Below are positions 18,259 to 27,333 of a stretch of DNA of 64,000 nucleotides, in pieces. Positions within the stretch are counted from its first letter, which is position 1. Each line of letters opens with the position of its first letter. Both the position numbers and the translations under genes were made by a program. Location: contig NZ_PEAX01000007.1 in NCBI RefSeq assembly GCF_002807685.1, positions 88,733 through 152,732 on the forward strand, read 5' to 3'. Source of the DNA: Neoalteromonas flava. GTDB taxonomy: Bacteria; Pseudomonadota; Gammaproteobacteria; Enterobacterales; Alteromonadaceae. A model generated the notes under the pieces. The model had not been told where the DNA came from. It ran no database searches and saw only the letters and a program-made list of their open reading frames with translations.

Positions 18259-20318
18259 TATTCGTCCTGCTCACGTTCTTTTTTCTGCTTTTCTAGCAAG
18301 TATTCTTCATACGAAGGTGGCAAGGTCAGCGCATCATTCCATTCGGGGATGACCGGACCTTCAGAGGCTGGCATCAATGGAATGCCCTCCGACTGACGCT
18401 GTAATTGTTGCGCGCGAATAAAATTGTACTTGCGATGTGAAATTTCGTTCATGGTGACGCCGTCACGTACAATCTTCGGCCGTAAGAACACCATTAAATT
18501 GCGTTTACGTTTACTGGTAGACGTGGTTTTAAACAGATGACCTAAAATAGGAATATCACCCAGTAATGGCACTTTAGACACACTTTCTTGCACGTCTTCA
18601 TCGATCAGGCCACCCAATACAATCGTGCCACCATCATCAACGATCACGGTGGTTTTGATTTCGCGCTTGTTGATTGAAATATCAACCGATGTGGCGCCAC
18701 TAACACTCGATACTTCCTGCTCAATTAATAGTTGTACTGCGTCGCCTTCGTTAATTTGGGGCGTGACTTTGAGCTTGATACCTACTTCTTGACGATCCAC
18801 CGTGGTAAACGGATTGGAGTTGTTGGAACCCGTTGTGGTACCGGTAATAATCGGAACTTCCTGACCCACAATGAAAAACGCCTCTTCGTTGTCCATAGTG
18901 GTAAGGTGCGGTGTGGCAAGGATATTGGAATTGGTATCGTTGCTGACCGCTTGTACCACAGCACCCCAACCATCTTCTATGATCCCTGCAATAAGGCCAT
19001 TGGCGCCGCCTAGAAGATTCGCCAGCGGCGTAAGGTTACCTTCAATGGTATCAGTGGTTTGGACTGGATTACCGTTAGCTGAGGTTGTCGTGCGTGTCAC
19101 CTCGCGATCTTCTGCTTGACGTAAGGCAACCCCAAGCCCACCTACCGGTACAACACCATTGGTAAATTGTGTACCGCCACCGCTTTCAGAGATCCATTGC
19201 ACCCCTAATGTAGTGCCATCGCCTTCAAAGATTTCCACGATAATTGCTTCGACTTGCACTTGTGCGCGGCGCACATCTAACTGGCGAATAACTTCTTCTA
19301 ATGAGCGCATCATGTCAGGCTCAGCTGTTATTACCACAGAGTTTGAGTCTTCATGGGCATCAATGCTGACTTCACGGTTGCTGCTGCCACGACGATTGCT
19401 GGCACTGCCTTGCTCTTCAGCTTGAATACTGGCGCTCACACCTTGCAGAACTTTCACCAGATCTTCTGCCTTGGCGTAGTTTAAAAAGATCACTCGAGTA
19501 TTACCGCTGGATTCTAATTCTTGATCCATGCGTGTGATCAAGTTAATCAGGCGTTGACGTGCTTTAATATCGCCGCTGACAATGACGCTGTTGGTGCGGT
19601 CATCGGCAACGACTCGCGGATCAGACTTAGCACCTGAACCGGCAGCCTTACCTTGCGACTTGTTGATACTTTCTATAATCCGCACCATCTCCGAGGCTGA
19701 TGCGTATTTCAGTTTGATGATTTCAACTTCTTCATCGCCGGCGCGGTCAACGCGTTCAATGATTTCAACTAAGCGGTTCACGACCGCTGCGCGGCCCGTT
19801 AGCATCATTACGTTGGACGGATCATGGCTAACCACGTTCCCGCCGCCAGCTTGGTCATTTAATTGGCGTAAAATGGGGGCTAATTCGCGCACTGGCACGT
19901 TATAAACTGGCACAACACGGGTAATGAACTCATCGCCGTTCATTAGAGCGCCTTCTACAACTGGAATATTTGACGCCTTCGCATCTTTTGAGCGGACAAC
20001 CTTCAAGATGCCACTGGGCATTTCAACGACGGCATATTCATAGACTTGCAACACGTTCAAAAAGAACTGGTAGTACTGTTCTTCGGTGAGTAAGTCATAA
20101 CTACGGACTGAAATTTTCCCGCGTACATTCGGATCAACGATGATGGTCTTTTTAAGATTCTTACCAACTATATTGATGAATTCGCTGATTTCAGTGTCTT
20201 TGAAATTGGGCTGATATTGCTCTGCGGCTGCACCAATAGAATATGATAATCCTAGCGATAACAACGCCACGAAACAAAGTCGCAATTTAGCTCGGTGCAT
20301 ATAGCCTGTATTTCTCAT
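18258..20318 (-). CDS. gspD: Type II secretion system secretin D
   Basis: A 686-residue secretin with an N-terminal signal peptide, N0 to N3 domains (N0 begins near [13 protein letters not shown]) and the C-terminal secretin barrel (about residues 340-610; [15 protein letters not shown] near 590 is the family signature). It forms the outer-membrane channel. Two starts are possible: 20318, behind AGGA, and 20300 (MHRAKLRL); I kept the first. No gspS pilotin is seen in the window. A Gly/Ser/Asn-rich loop occurs around residue 430. Confidence 0.96.
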   Translation of the reverse strand: MRNTGYMHRAKLRLCFVALLSLGLSYSIGAAAEQYQPNFKDTEISEFINIVGKNLKKTIIVDPNVRGKISVRSYDLLTEEQYYQFFLNVLQVYEYAVVEMPSGILKVVRSKDAKASNIPVVEGALMNGDEFITRVVPVYNVPVRELAPILRQLNDQAGGGNVVSHDPSNVMMLTGRAAVVNRLVEIIERVDRAGDEEVEIIKLKYASASEMVRIIESINKSQGKAAGSGAKSDPRVVADDRTNSVIVSGDIKARQRLINLITRMDQELESSGNTRVIFLNYAKAEDLVKVLQGVSASIQAEEQGSASNRRGSSNREVSIDAHEDSNSVVITAEPDMMRSLEEVIRQLDVRRAQVQVEAIIVEIFEGDGTTLGVQWISESGGGTQFTNGVVPVGGLGVALRQAEDREVTRTTTSANGNPVQTTDTIEGNLTPLANLLGGANGLIAGIIEDGWGAVVQAVSNDTNSNILATPHLTTMDNEEAFFIVGQEVPIITGTTTGSNNSNPFTTVDRQEVGIKLKVTPQINEGDAVQLLIEQEVSSVSGATSVDISINKREIKTTVIVDDGGTIVLGGLIDEDVQESVSKVPLLGDIPILGHLFKTTSTSKRKRNLMVFLRPKIVRDGVTMNEISHRKYNFIRAQQLQRQSEGIPLMPASEGPVIPEWNDALTLPPSYEEYLLEKQKKEREQDE

Positions 20319-20319
20319 C

Positions 20320-21240
20320 CTATTCCTCGTCGCTTGGTTCTGGCAGATCCAGATACAGCGTTAAATATTGTTCTTCCCGAAGTACGGTCAATTGCAATGA
20401 TTCAGCAGTTTGTAATTCACCCATGGCTTCTCGCGCCTGTTGCGGGTCGGTCACATCCAACCCATTGATTTCGGTGATCACATCTCCAGCGGTCAAACCT
20501 GCAGCTTCAAACAGTGCTGGATTTTTGCCTGGTTGAACTCGATATCCTAGCAGTTCTCCATTGGCTTGCGCCGGAGAAATCGACAGGAAGTCGGTAAATT
20601 TGGTTGGTTGGGAGCGCAATTGCTGGGTTGCTGCTACGGCATCGTCAGACAATGCTGGTCGGGGCGTTGAAGAGCGCGCAGAACTGGTTGCCGGGCGAGC
20701 GGCTACCTGACTTTTATGCTTATTGGCCTCATCATAGTCAATACCGTCAAGCATTAAGGTTTCGTTGCGCGGCCCATTGCGAATGATCACGCGATCACTG
20801 AAAACTTCACGTAAGGTCGCATTAGTGCCGTCGATTTTATCACCAATACCATAGGTTTGCTGGGCATTGCGATGTTCAATGATGGCTGCGCCCGCATCCG
20901 CCTCAGTGCTAGCTACCACTCCGGTCAACACTAGACTTAGTGAGGTTTCTGGCGCATCAGTTATGGTTTCCTGAGGTTGTGTCTGAACCTCTGGGTTAAA
21001 CCGCCCGAATAAGTCTAACTGCTTTATGCGATTCACATTGATGCGCGAACTGCTTGTGACGTTACTTGAGATAGGCTCGGCTACAGTATTAGTTTGCCCG
21101 CCGTTAGGAGCAGGTATCACGCGCCATGTAAGCTCGGCCATGAAAGCCAATAGATATAACGCTAACAACACCACGACGACCATGCGGATCGATGTTTGGC
21201 GTTGTTGGACAAACTGTGTGGCTGATTGCAGTGTTGGCAT
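20320..21240 (-). CDS. gspC: Type II secretion system protein C
   Basis: A 306-residue bitopic protein: one membrane segment (residues 18-36), a periplasmic HR domain (about residues 65-165) and a C-terminal PDZ domain (about 215-300, with YRVQPGKNPALFEAAGLTAG). GspC links the inner-membrane platform to the secretin and helps choose substrates. It is the first gene of the operon; its promoter must lie in the 193 bases shared with divergent hslR. The prepilin peptidase GspO is not in the window and is presumably encoded with the type IV pilus genes elsewhere. Confidence 0.94.
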   Translation of the reverse strand: MPTLQSATQFVQQRQTSIRMVVVVLLALYLLAFMAELTWRVIPAPNGGQTNTVAEPISSNVTSSSRINVNRIKQLDLFGRFNPEVQTQPQETITDAPETSLSLVLTGVVASTEADAGAAIIEHRNAQQTYGIGDKIDGTNATLREVFSDRVIIRNGPRNETLMLDGIDYDEANKHKSQVAARPATSSARSSTPRPALSDDAVAATQQLRSQPTKFTDFLSISPAQANGELLGYRVQPGKNPALFEAAGLTAGDVITEINGLDVTDPQQAREAMGELQTAESLQLTVLREEQYLTLYLDLPEPSDEE

Positions 21241-21433
21241 TTGATATTATTTTTATTCGGTTAACTCGCAGCTCTCGAAAGAGCCAAAAAGGTTACTACG
21301 GCAGCATTAACGCTAAGTTTCGTTCTTGAGTAATTAATAACGCGCCCCATAATAGCCTAGTCTAGGTCGCGGTCACAACTCTAATGCGAGGGTATGAAAC
21401 ATTTATGACGATAATTAAGGCAATTTAGTTCCA
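21241..21433. promoter_or_regulatory. Divergent promoter region gspC / hslR
   Basis: This 193-base gap must contain the promoter of the T2SS operon (reverse) and that of hslR (forward). I cannot identify convincing -35/-10 hexamers or an operator; the call rests on gene orientation alone. Confidence 0.4.
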
Positions 21434-21823
21434 ATGGCAGAAATAAACAGTGCAGTACGCTTAGATAAATGGCTGTGGGCTGCGCGTTTTTTTAAAACCC
21501 GAGCACTCGCTAGAGATGCTGTGCAAGCAGGTAAAGTGCATTACAATGGGCAGCGCAGCAAACCGGGCAAAACGGTTGAGTTAGGAGCTATGGTGCGGGT
21601 GCCCGCGGGGTATGATGTTAAAGAAGTAGAAATTATCGAGATCTTTGATAAACGCAGAGCCGCTCAGTTAGCACAAAAGATGTATCGTGAGACAGCACCC
21701 AGTATGTTGAAGCGCCAACAAAATGCAGAAGCTCGAAAAGCACAGGCGTTTCACAATCCGCACCCCGATCAGCGCCCAGACAAAAAGCAACGCCGACAAC
21801 TGATCCGAATTAAGCACCAGTAA
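21434..21823 (+). CDS. hslR: Heat shock protein 15, ribosome-associated S4 protein
   Basis: A 129-residue protein with an N-terminal S4 RNA-binding domain (VRLDKWLWAARFFKTRALA, GKVHYNGQRSKPGKTV) and a long basic C-terminal tail. Hsp15 binds 50S subunits carrying a stalled nascent chain and helps recycle them. It is followed 34 bases later by hslO, the conserved partner; both are heat-shock genes in E. coli. I see no clear sigma-32 promoter. Confidence 0.94.
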   Translation: MAEINSAVRLDKWLWAARFFKTRALARDAVQAGKVHYNGQRSKPGKTVELGAMVRVPAGYDVKEVEIIEIFDKRRAAQLAQKMYRETAPSMLKRQQNAEARKAQAFHNPHPDQRPDKKQRRQLIRIKHQ

Positions 21824-21857
21824 TCGAGCGTAGATGTATTAAAACGATGGATCCATT

Positions 21858-22757
21858 ATGAATAAAGACCAATTACAACGTTACGTTTTCCCAAACGCGC
21901 ATGTACGTGGAGAGCTGGTGCAACTTCAGGATAGTTTCAGTGAGTTATTAGCCTCGCACGATTATCCAGACCCAGTGAAGAAACTGTTGGGTGACATGTT
22001 AAGCGCGGCAACATTACTCACTGCCACATTGAAATTTAAAGGTGAAATTAGCTTACAAATTCAAAGTGAAGGCAAAATACGCTATGCCGTAGTCGATGCG
22101 ACGCATGATCAAAAAGTAAGAGGTATCGCGCGCTGGGACGATACCGATAGCAGTTGGCCAGTGGCATTTAGCGGGTTGTTTCGCAAAGGTGTGCTCGCGA
22201 TTACCATTACGCCGGAAAAGGGGGAGCGTTATCAAGGGTTGGTTGGGCTTGACCAGGATTCACTTGCGGCTTGTATCCAAAACTATTTTGAACAGTCTGA
22301 ACAATTGCCCACTCGAGTTGCGTTGTTTACAGAAACATCGTCTACAACATCGAGAACGGCAGGACTGCTATTGCAAGTACTACCACAAAGCAGTGCGGCA
22401 ACATCTGTACAAGATCATGCGACTTTCAATGAGCTCGCCATGTTGACAGACACAATGACAGCAGAAGAAATATTGTCGTTAGAAGCCAATACATTATTGC
22501 ACCGTTTGTATCACGAGCATGATGTGGAATTATACCCAGCCCACGATGTTCAGTTTGCTTGCACCTGTTCACGTGAACGTAGTGCCGAAGCATTAAAAAA
22601 CATTGATAAGGCCGAGCTGCTTTCAATTATTGCCGAGGAGGGAGTTATTGCCATGGATTGCCAGTATTGCCACACTAAGTATGAATTTGATGGCATGGAT
22701 GTGGAAAGTATTCATGCCGGGTTTGCTAATGCAACGTCAAACAATACACAGCAATAG
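21858..22757 (+). CDS. hslO: Redox-regulated chaperone Hsp33
   Basis: A 299-residue Hsp33. The C-terminal redox switch is intact: CTC near residue 235 and CQYC near residue 269, the CxC/CxxC zinc pair that oxidises and unfolds to activate the holdase. The N-terminal domain starts with DQLQRYVFPNAHVRGELV, typical of the family. Cytoplasmic; protects proteins during oxidative heat stress. Its stop overlaps the GTG start of the next gene (TAGTG). Confidence 0.96.
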   Translation: MNKDQLQRYVFPNAHVRGELVQLQDSFSELLASHDYPDPVKKLLGDMLSAATLLTATLKFKGEISLQIQSEGKIRYAVVDATHDQKVRGIARWDDTDSSWPVAFSGLFRKGVLAITITPEKGERYQGLVGLDQDSLAACIQNYFEQSEQLPTRVALFTETSSTTSRTAGLLLQVLPQSSAATSVQDHATFNELAMLTDTMTAEEILSLEANTLLHRLYHEHDVELYPAHDVQFACTCSRERSAEALKNIDKAELLSIIAEEGVIAMDCQYCHTKYEFDGMDVESIHAGFANATSNNTQQ

Positions 22758-23329
22758 TGAGTGGCCGAAACAGCGCGCCCACGCTCCTTATTGCTGCTGA
22801 TATTTTTGGTGCGACGCCCGCGCTTCATGCGCTGGCAAATAAGCTAGGCCAAGGTGTATCTGTTATTGATGCATACGAGGGCGATGCTCCTCCATTTGAG
22901 AATGAGTCAGCAGCTTACGAATTTTTTTGTCAGCAATCATCAGTGCATGATTATGCGACGAAAATTTACTACGAAATCTTACAAAATACCGAGCTCAAGC
23001 ATGTAATCGGTTTTAGTGTCGGGGCATCGGCACTGTGGCAATGCTTAACGCAACACCCTGAAACCCCAGTGACACGCTTTTTCGCTTTTTATGGCGGTCA
23101 AGTTCGGCATTTACTACCGGATGCGCCACGAGTACCTATCGATTGGTTTTCTGCCAGCGATGAGACGCATTTTGATGTCGCTAGATTGAATGCACGATTA
23201 CAGCAATTGCCTAATGTTCAGGTACATAAAACCGACTACTTACATGGCTTTATGAATCAGCACTCTATGCATTTTGATAGCGTGGGCTATACCCAATATT
23301 TGCAGCTTATGGTTGAGCAACTGAAGTAA
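22757..23329 (+). CDS. Dienelactone-hydrolase-like alpha/beta hydrolase
   Basis: A 190-residue protein starting with GTG that overlaps the hslO stop. The nucleophile elbow is GFSVGASAL near residue 76 (GxSxG with Ser), and the later SASDETHFD (Asp candidate) and YLHGFMN (His candidate) fit the order of a compact alpha/beta hydrolase of the dienelactone-hydrolase type. The usual nucleophile of true dienelactone hydrolases is Cys; here it is Ser. The substrate is unknown. Coupling to hslO suggests co-expression with the stress operon, but no functional link is known to me. Confidence 0.75.
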   Translation: MSGRNSAPTLLIAADIFGATPALHALANKLGQGVSVIDAYEGDAPPFENESAAYEFFCQQSSVHDYATKIYYEILQNTELKHVIGFSVGASALWQCLTQHPETPVTRFFAFYGGQVRHLLPDAPRVPIDWFSASDETHFDVARLNARLQQLPNVQVHKTDYLHGFMNQHSMHFDSVGYTQYLQLMVEQLK

Positions 23330-23340
23330 CTCCTGTTGGC

Positions 23341-23357
23341 TTGTAATAAAATTACAA
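23341..23357. promoter_or_regulatory. HexR-like operator upstream of pckA
   Basis: TTGTAATAAAATTACAA is a perfect 7-bp inverted repeat with a 3-base centre. It matches the HexR box as I recall it for Shewanella and relatives (TGTAAT-N3-ATTACA). HexR is a sugar-phosphate-responsive RpiR-type regulator of central carbon metabolism. The site is about 240 bases before the pckA start, rather far; a promoter between them was not identified. Confidence 0.65.
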
Positions 23358-23595
23358 AATTGTTGTAATTGATTCGGGTTTTACTCCTCCTTTCGCAGCT
23401 ATTACACATCAGAAAATCAATGCGGTGAATAGCTATCTAGATATCGTGAATAGCGAGTATGTCTTTTATCTATTGGGTTGTGCGCTGACTGATCAGTTAA
23501 ACTTGCAGTCTGCGGCAAAGCTCTGTATTGTCGCGCCCGAAAAGCGCATCTGGTTGTAAGTTGTGCTGAAAGTTTACAATTTTGGAGCCCCCATT

Positions 23596-25182
23596 ATGAA
23601 CGCTGCCGTCGAAGCATCAAAACTCAACAGCCAAGCTGTAACCGAACAAGCACCTACCATTTATCATAATCTGTCACATGCTGAGCTGATTGAACATGCG
23701 ATCCGTCGTGGCGAAGGTCGTTTGGCTGAGAATGGTGCTCTGGTTGTCGAAACGGGGGCGCGAACAGGCCGCTCACCGGCTGACCGTTTTATTGTTAATG
23801 AGCCATCGACACAGGCAGAAATTGAATGGGGCAAAGTAAACCGAGAATTTCCAGCCGAGGCCTTTGCTGCACTTTGGGACCGGGTAGAAAGCTTTATTGC
23901 TGAACGCGAGCACTTTCACTCACTTATGCAGGTTGGCGCTTGTGAAGATTTCGGTCTACCGGTCAGCGTGCGCACTGAAACCGCGTGGCAACACTTGTTC
24001 GCTCGCAACATGTTCATTCCATCACAAGATGCGCATCGCGCCGACAAGCCGGTATGGCAAATTTTAAACTGCCCGGGCTTCGAATGTGTTCCTGAGCGAG
24101 ATGGAACTAACAGTGACGGCGTGGTAATTATCAATTTTGCGGAACGTAAAGTATTACTTGCCGGCATGCGCTATGCCGGTGAAATGAAGAAAGCTATGTT
24201 CTCTGTGCAAAACTTCTTATTACCAGCAGCTGAAGTGCTGCCCATGCACTGCTCAGCGAATGTGGGCGAAGCAGGCGATGTAACACTTTTCTTTGGCTTG
24301 TCTGGTACGGGTAAAACTACGCTGTCGGCTGATCCAAAACGTTTCTTGATTGGTGATGATGAGCACGGCTGGGGCGTTGGTAGCGTATTTAATTTTGAAG
24401 GCGGCTGCTATGCAAAATGCATTAACTTGTCGCAAAAAAACGAGCCGGTTATCTGGGATGCAATCAAGTATGGTGCGATCCTAGAAAACGTAGTTTTAGA
24501 TGATGCGCGTAAGCCTGATTATGATGATGTGTCTTTGACCCAGAATTCACGAGCGGCATACCCGCTAACGCATATTAATAAACGGATAGAAGCTAACCGT
24601 GCCGGCGAGCCACGCGCGATTGTCTTTCTTACCTGCGATGTGAGTGGTGTTTTACCGCCAGTATCGATTCTGGATGAGCAAGCAGCGGCGTATCACTTCT
24701 TAAGTGGTTACACAGCGAAAGTTGGCTCAACTGAGATTGGCTCAACCGCAGATATCGAATCTACTTTTTCTACATGCTTTGGTGCGCCGTTCTTTCCGCG
24801 TCCCGCGCGTGTGTATGCTGAATTGTTGATCAAGCGTATCCGCGAGTTTGGTACCAAAGTTTACTTGGTGAATACCGGTTGGACGGGCGGCCCATACGGG
24901 CAAGGCAAACGTTTTGATATTCCAACCACACGTGCTGTTATTGACGCCATTGTAAATGACACGTTAGATGTGGCTGACACTACGTTGATCGATGGTTTGA
25001 ATTTGCGTGTGCCAAATACTGTTGAGGGTGTTGCAACTGAGTTGTTGGTGCCACAAAAGACTTGGCAGGACCCAACGGCATACATCGCTTATATGGATAA
25101 GCTAATCGGTGAGTTCAATCAAAACTTCGCTAAATACGATGTTGACCAAGCTATCGTTGATGCAGGCCCCAAGAAAGCCTAA
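23596..25182 (+). CDS. pckA: Phosphoenolpyruvate carboxykinase (ATP)
   Basis: A 528-residue enzyme converting oxaloacetate and ATP to phosphoenolpyruvate, the entry step of gluconeogenesis. Signatures: [11 protein letters not shown] near residue 54 (substrate loop), [16 protein letters not shown] near residue 232 (kinase-1a P-loop), LIGDDEHGW near residue 255 (kinase-2, metal) and [10 protein letters not shown] near residue 380. I set the start at 23596, with GGAG 8 bases upstream; a GTG at 23563 would only add 11 untypical residues. It is monocistronic: a HexR-like box lies upstream and an intrinsic terminator directly downstream. Confidence 0.97.
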   Translation: MNAAVEASKLNSQAVTEQAPTIYHNLSHAELIEHAIRRGEGRLAENGALVVETGARTGRSPADRFIVNEPSTQAEIEWGKVNREFPAEAFAALWDRVESFIAEREHFHSLMQVGACEDFGLPVSVRTETAWQHLFARNMFIPSQDAHRADKPVWQILNCPGFECVPERDGTNSDGVVIINFAERKVLLAGMRYAGEMKKAMFSVQNFLLPAAEVLPMHCSANVGEAGDVTLFFGLSGTGKTTLSADPKRFLIGDDEHGWGVGSVFNFEGGCYAKCINLSQKNEPVIWDAIKYGAILENVVLDDARKPDYDDVSLTQNSRAAYPLTHINKRIEANRAGEPRAIVFLTCDVSGVLPPVSILDEQAAAYHFLSGYTAKVGSTEIGSTADIESTFSTCFGAPFFPRPARVYAELLIKRIREFGTKVYLVNTGWTGGPYGQGKRFDIPTTRAVIDAIVNDTLDVADTTLIDGLNLRVPNTVEGVATELLVPQKTWQDPTAYIAYMDKLIGEFNQNFAKYDVDQAIVDAGPKKA

Positions 25183-25201
25183 GTTTTGAAGTCATAATTG
25201 C

Positions 25202-25233
25202 GCCCGGTAACGTAGAGTTAACCGGGCTTTTTT
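25202..25233 (+). terminator. Rho-independent terminator of pckA
   Basis: GCCCGGT(T)AAC pairs with GTTAACCGGGC around a short loop, with one bulged base, and is followed by a run of six T. It sits 20 bases after the pckA stop. Confidence 0.88.
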
Positions 25234-25250
25234 ATGTGAAGTAATAGAAC

Positions 25251-25835
25251 TTAACAGTGCAACGGTGTATTTGTTTTCGTGATGCCTATCAAAAGGCCCG
25301 TGTCAGAGAAGGCGAGTTCCACAAAGTCGCCCTGATGGGCGTCTAATGCTAGGGCATTGTTTGCGGCCAATTCCGCCAGCAGCAATGAACTGATTTGCAG
25401 AGACTTGTTATCACACATTTTGACTTCCCACCCCGCCTCAGAATAAGCCAGCTGCGCGACCTGTTTATGGTGAATGGCGGTGGTTAATTGACGCTGCGCT
25501 AGCCTATTGGTGGCTTGGCGATAATCCTCATTGAGGGTTTCCCTAATGCTGTGTGGTACAGTTGATAGCCGCGTAATTTCAACCACTGTTTCTTCTCGCT
25601 TGAACTCGCCCCTGTCAGACATTGTATAGTTGACCAATATACCCAGCATAACTATACAGGCAAACCCAGTTGCCAGAGACAATTGGCGGCCAAAATTCCA
25701 CCACACAGTTTCCGGATTTGCCGTCCGCTCCTTTGCATGTTTCAAGGCTACGCGACGGATAGAATCTGGTGTTTCAATCTGCAGTTTGCGTTGACGGTAT
25801 AGCGAGGTTAGCTTGTCGTCTTGTGGATTATCCAT
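25251..25835 (-). CDS. Membrane-anchored anti-sigma-factor-like protein
   Basis: A 194-residue protein. The start at 25835 overlaps the end of the sigma-factor gene, with GGAG in place, so the two are translationally coupled. Layout: a cytoplasmic N-terminus of about 48 residues, one membrane segment (LSLATGFACIVMLGILVNYT) and a periplasmic domain of about 120 residues. No zinc-type HxxxCxxC motif is visible, so it is not a classical ZAS anti-sigma factor. The role as sigma inhibitor and signal sensor is inferred from order and topology only. Confidence 0.65.
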   Translation of the reverse strand: MDNPQDDKLTSLYRQRKLQIETPDSIRRVALKHAKERTANPETVWWNFGRQLSLATGFACIVMLGILVNYTMSDRGEFKREETVVEITRLSTVPHSIRETLNEDYRQATNRLAQRQLTTAIHHKQVAQLAYSEAGWEVKMCDNKSLQISSLLLAELAANNALALDAHQGDFVELAFSDTGLLIGITKTNTPLHC

Positions 25836-26403
25836 CGCTATCTCCAAAATCTGTTGTATCGGTCATATGTTGACAAAGTTTTTGTTTTGCATAACGCAGT
25901 CTGCTCTTTACCGTTTCTCTTGAACAGTGGGTTATTGCCGCAATTTCCTCTAGAGAAAAGCCTTCTTGTTGTAAACAGAACGCCTCTTTCTGAGCAAACG
26001 GCAGAGAATTCAACAATTGATTAAATAGGACTAATTCGTCAGTCCGATCAATATTGATATCAGCGCTCTCAGCATCGCTAAATGACTGTGAGGTGAGCTT
26101 TGCATCGCGCCGTAACTCGTCGAGTAATAACCGCCGACCAATAGTAAACAGCCAAGATTTAAATTGTCCATTGGGTTGATAAAGATGACTTTTCTCAATG
26201 ACTTTGAGCCAAACTTGCTGCGCTATGTCTTCGGCCTTTGCGGGGTCTGAAAGCGTTAATAAGAAATGGTAAAGATCGTCTCCACAATTTTCGTACAACT
26301 GAGCCAGCAGCTGCCGTTGACGATCTCTCGCATACTGCTGCATCAGTTGTTCATTGCTGACTGATTTGCTAAACCAGCCTCTGATTGCAATTGATAGACT
26401 CAT
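25828..26403 (-). CDS. ECF-type RNA polymerase sigma factor
   Basis: A 191-residue sigma-70-family protein of the extracytoplasmic-function group. Region 2 is at about residues 30-105 (EDIAQQVWLKVIEKS, then GQFKSWLFTIGRRLLLDELRR) and region 4 at about 125-180 (EAFCLQQEGFSLEEIAAITH, CSRETVKSRLRYAKQKL). It lies 8 bases behind a tonB-like gene and overlaps a membrane-anchored anti-sigma-like gene. The target promoters cannot be determined here; autoregulation of the tonB-sigma-anti-sigma unit would be usual. Confidence 0.92.
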   Translation of the reverse strand: MSLSIAIRGWFSKSVSNEQLMQQYARDRQRQLLAQLYENCGDDLYHFLLTLSDPAKAEDIAQQVWLKVIEKSHLYQPNGQFKSWLFTIGRRLLLDELRRDAKLTSQSFSDAESADINIDRTDELVLFNQLLNSLPFAQKEAFCLQQEGFSLEEIAAITHCSRETVKSRLRYAKQKLCQHMTDTTDFGDSDG

Positions 26404-26411
26404 CCACTTCC

Positions 26412-27059
26412 TTATTGATTATCTAAAGTAAATTCTAGCACAACGGTCAACCCTGCCTGATAAACGGTGACACCATTTTCTTTGCGAGGTTGGTACTTCC
26501 AACGAGTCAGCGCTTGCTTAGCTGCTTTGTCAAAACGACGCTTGGGCTGAGCATCTATTACATCAACATTTGTCACTGAACCAGTATGATCAACGTCGTA
26601 ACTTAGCTTGACCCAGCCTTCTATACCATCTCTGGCAGCATCCGCCGGATACTTTGGATCCGCCCTTACGATGGGGCGTAGCTCTGAGTCCATTTTACCA
26701 AAAGTATCAGGCCCGCTTATTTTGACACCTGGCGCAGTCGGAATATTAACCGTAAAGTGAGAGCCATTTGGTGCAATAGGATCTTCTGGTACTTCCCGCG
26801 GTAATTCTGGGAGTTTCTGTACCTTGGGGGGCGGCTCAACTCTAGTATTTTCAATCAGTGTTTCATCGGGCGCTTGGAAAACCGGATCGATGATAACAGG
26901 TGTAGCTTGACTTACAGTGGGACGGCCTTCCTGTTTGGTCATTAGATGCATTAATACAAAAAGTCCATATGTAAACGCGCTAGCGATTACCATTGATAGT
27001 AAGGTTCGGGTTGAAATTCTAATTAGCGACTCAGGATATAATGTGGCGACTTGATTCAT
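26412..27059 (-). CDS. TonB-family energy transducer
   Basis: A 215-residue protein with an N-terminal membrane anchor (about residues 18-40), a Pro-rich periplasmic linker (PPPKVQKLPELPREVPEDP) and a C-terminal TonB domain (about residues 130-212; RADPKYPADAARDGIEGWV, RRFDKAAKQALTRWKYQP). TonB transmits proton-motive force from ExbB/ExbD to outer-membrane receptors; no exbBD genes are in this window, so it would use a pair encoded elsewhere. It is the first gene of a unit with an ECF sigma factor, which may couple receptor energisation to transcription. Confidence 0.9.
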   Translation of the reverse strand: MNQVATLYPESLIRISTRTLLSMVIASAFTYGLFVLMHLMTKQEGRPTVSQATPVIIDPVFQAPDETLIENTRVEPPPKVQKLPELPREVPEDPIAPNGSHFTVNIPTAPGVKISGPDTFGKMDSELRPIVRADPKYPADAARDGIEGWVKLSYDVDHTGSVTNVDVIDAQPKRRFDKAAKQALTRWKYQPRKENGVTVYQAGLTVVLEFTLDNQ

Positions 27060-27333
27060 AATATTTCCTCTTTTTCTACACTAACGAATAAGAGGAAAGA
27101 AAGGGGTTAAGGGATTTGGTTACAACAGAAAAACCACTTTCCCTTGGTTGTTATTTCTCTGATTAATCAAGTAAGAACAGGAATTACTGTTTTCTACTCG
27201 AATTTTTTTGTGCTCTTGGGACATAGGTATAAACAGAACAATGTAGGTGTGAATTAGCGTCCATTTTTTCTGATGCGCGACGGTTCAGTTCAAATCCCTT
27301 TGCAATGCTTAGGGAGTGATTGGGGTTCAGAGC
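27060..27333. other. Intergenic region upstream of the tonB/sigma unit
   Basis: This 274-base A/T-rich gap separates two reverse-strand genes and should hold the promoter of the tonB-like gene. A purine-rich GAGGAAA lies just before its ATG. I see no RNA gene, no strong hairpin and no convincing ECF-type promoter; a TAACC...CGTTA pair has too long a spacer. Confidence 0.35.

Noticed and set aside
27060..27130. An ECF-type promoter (TAACC...CGTTA) before the tonB-like gene
   Set aside because: The spacer is about 19 bases between the AAC and CGT cores, longer than usual; other weak combinations are equally possible.
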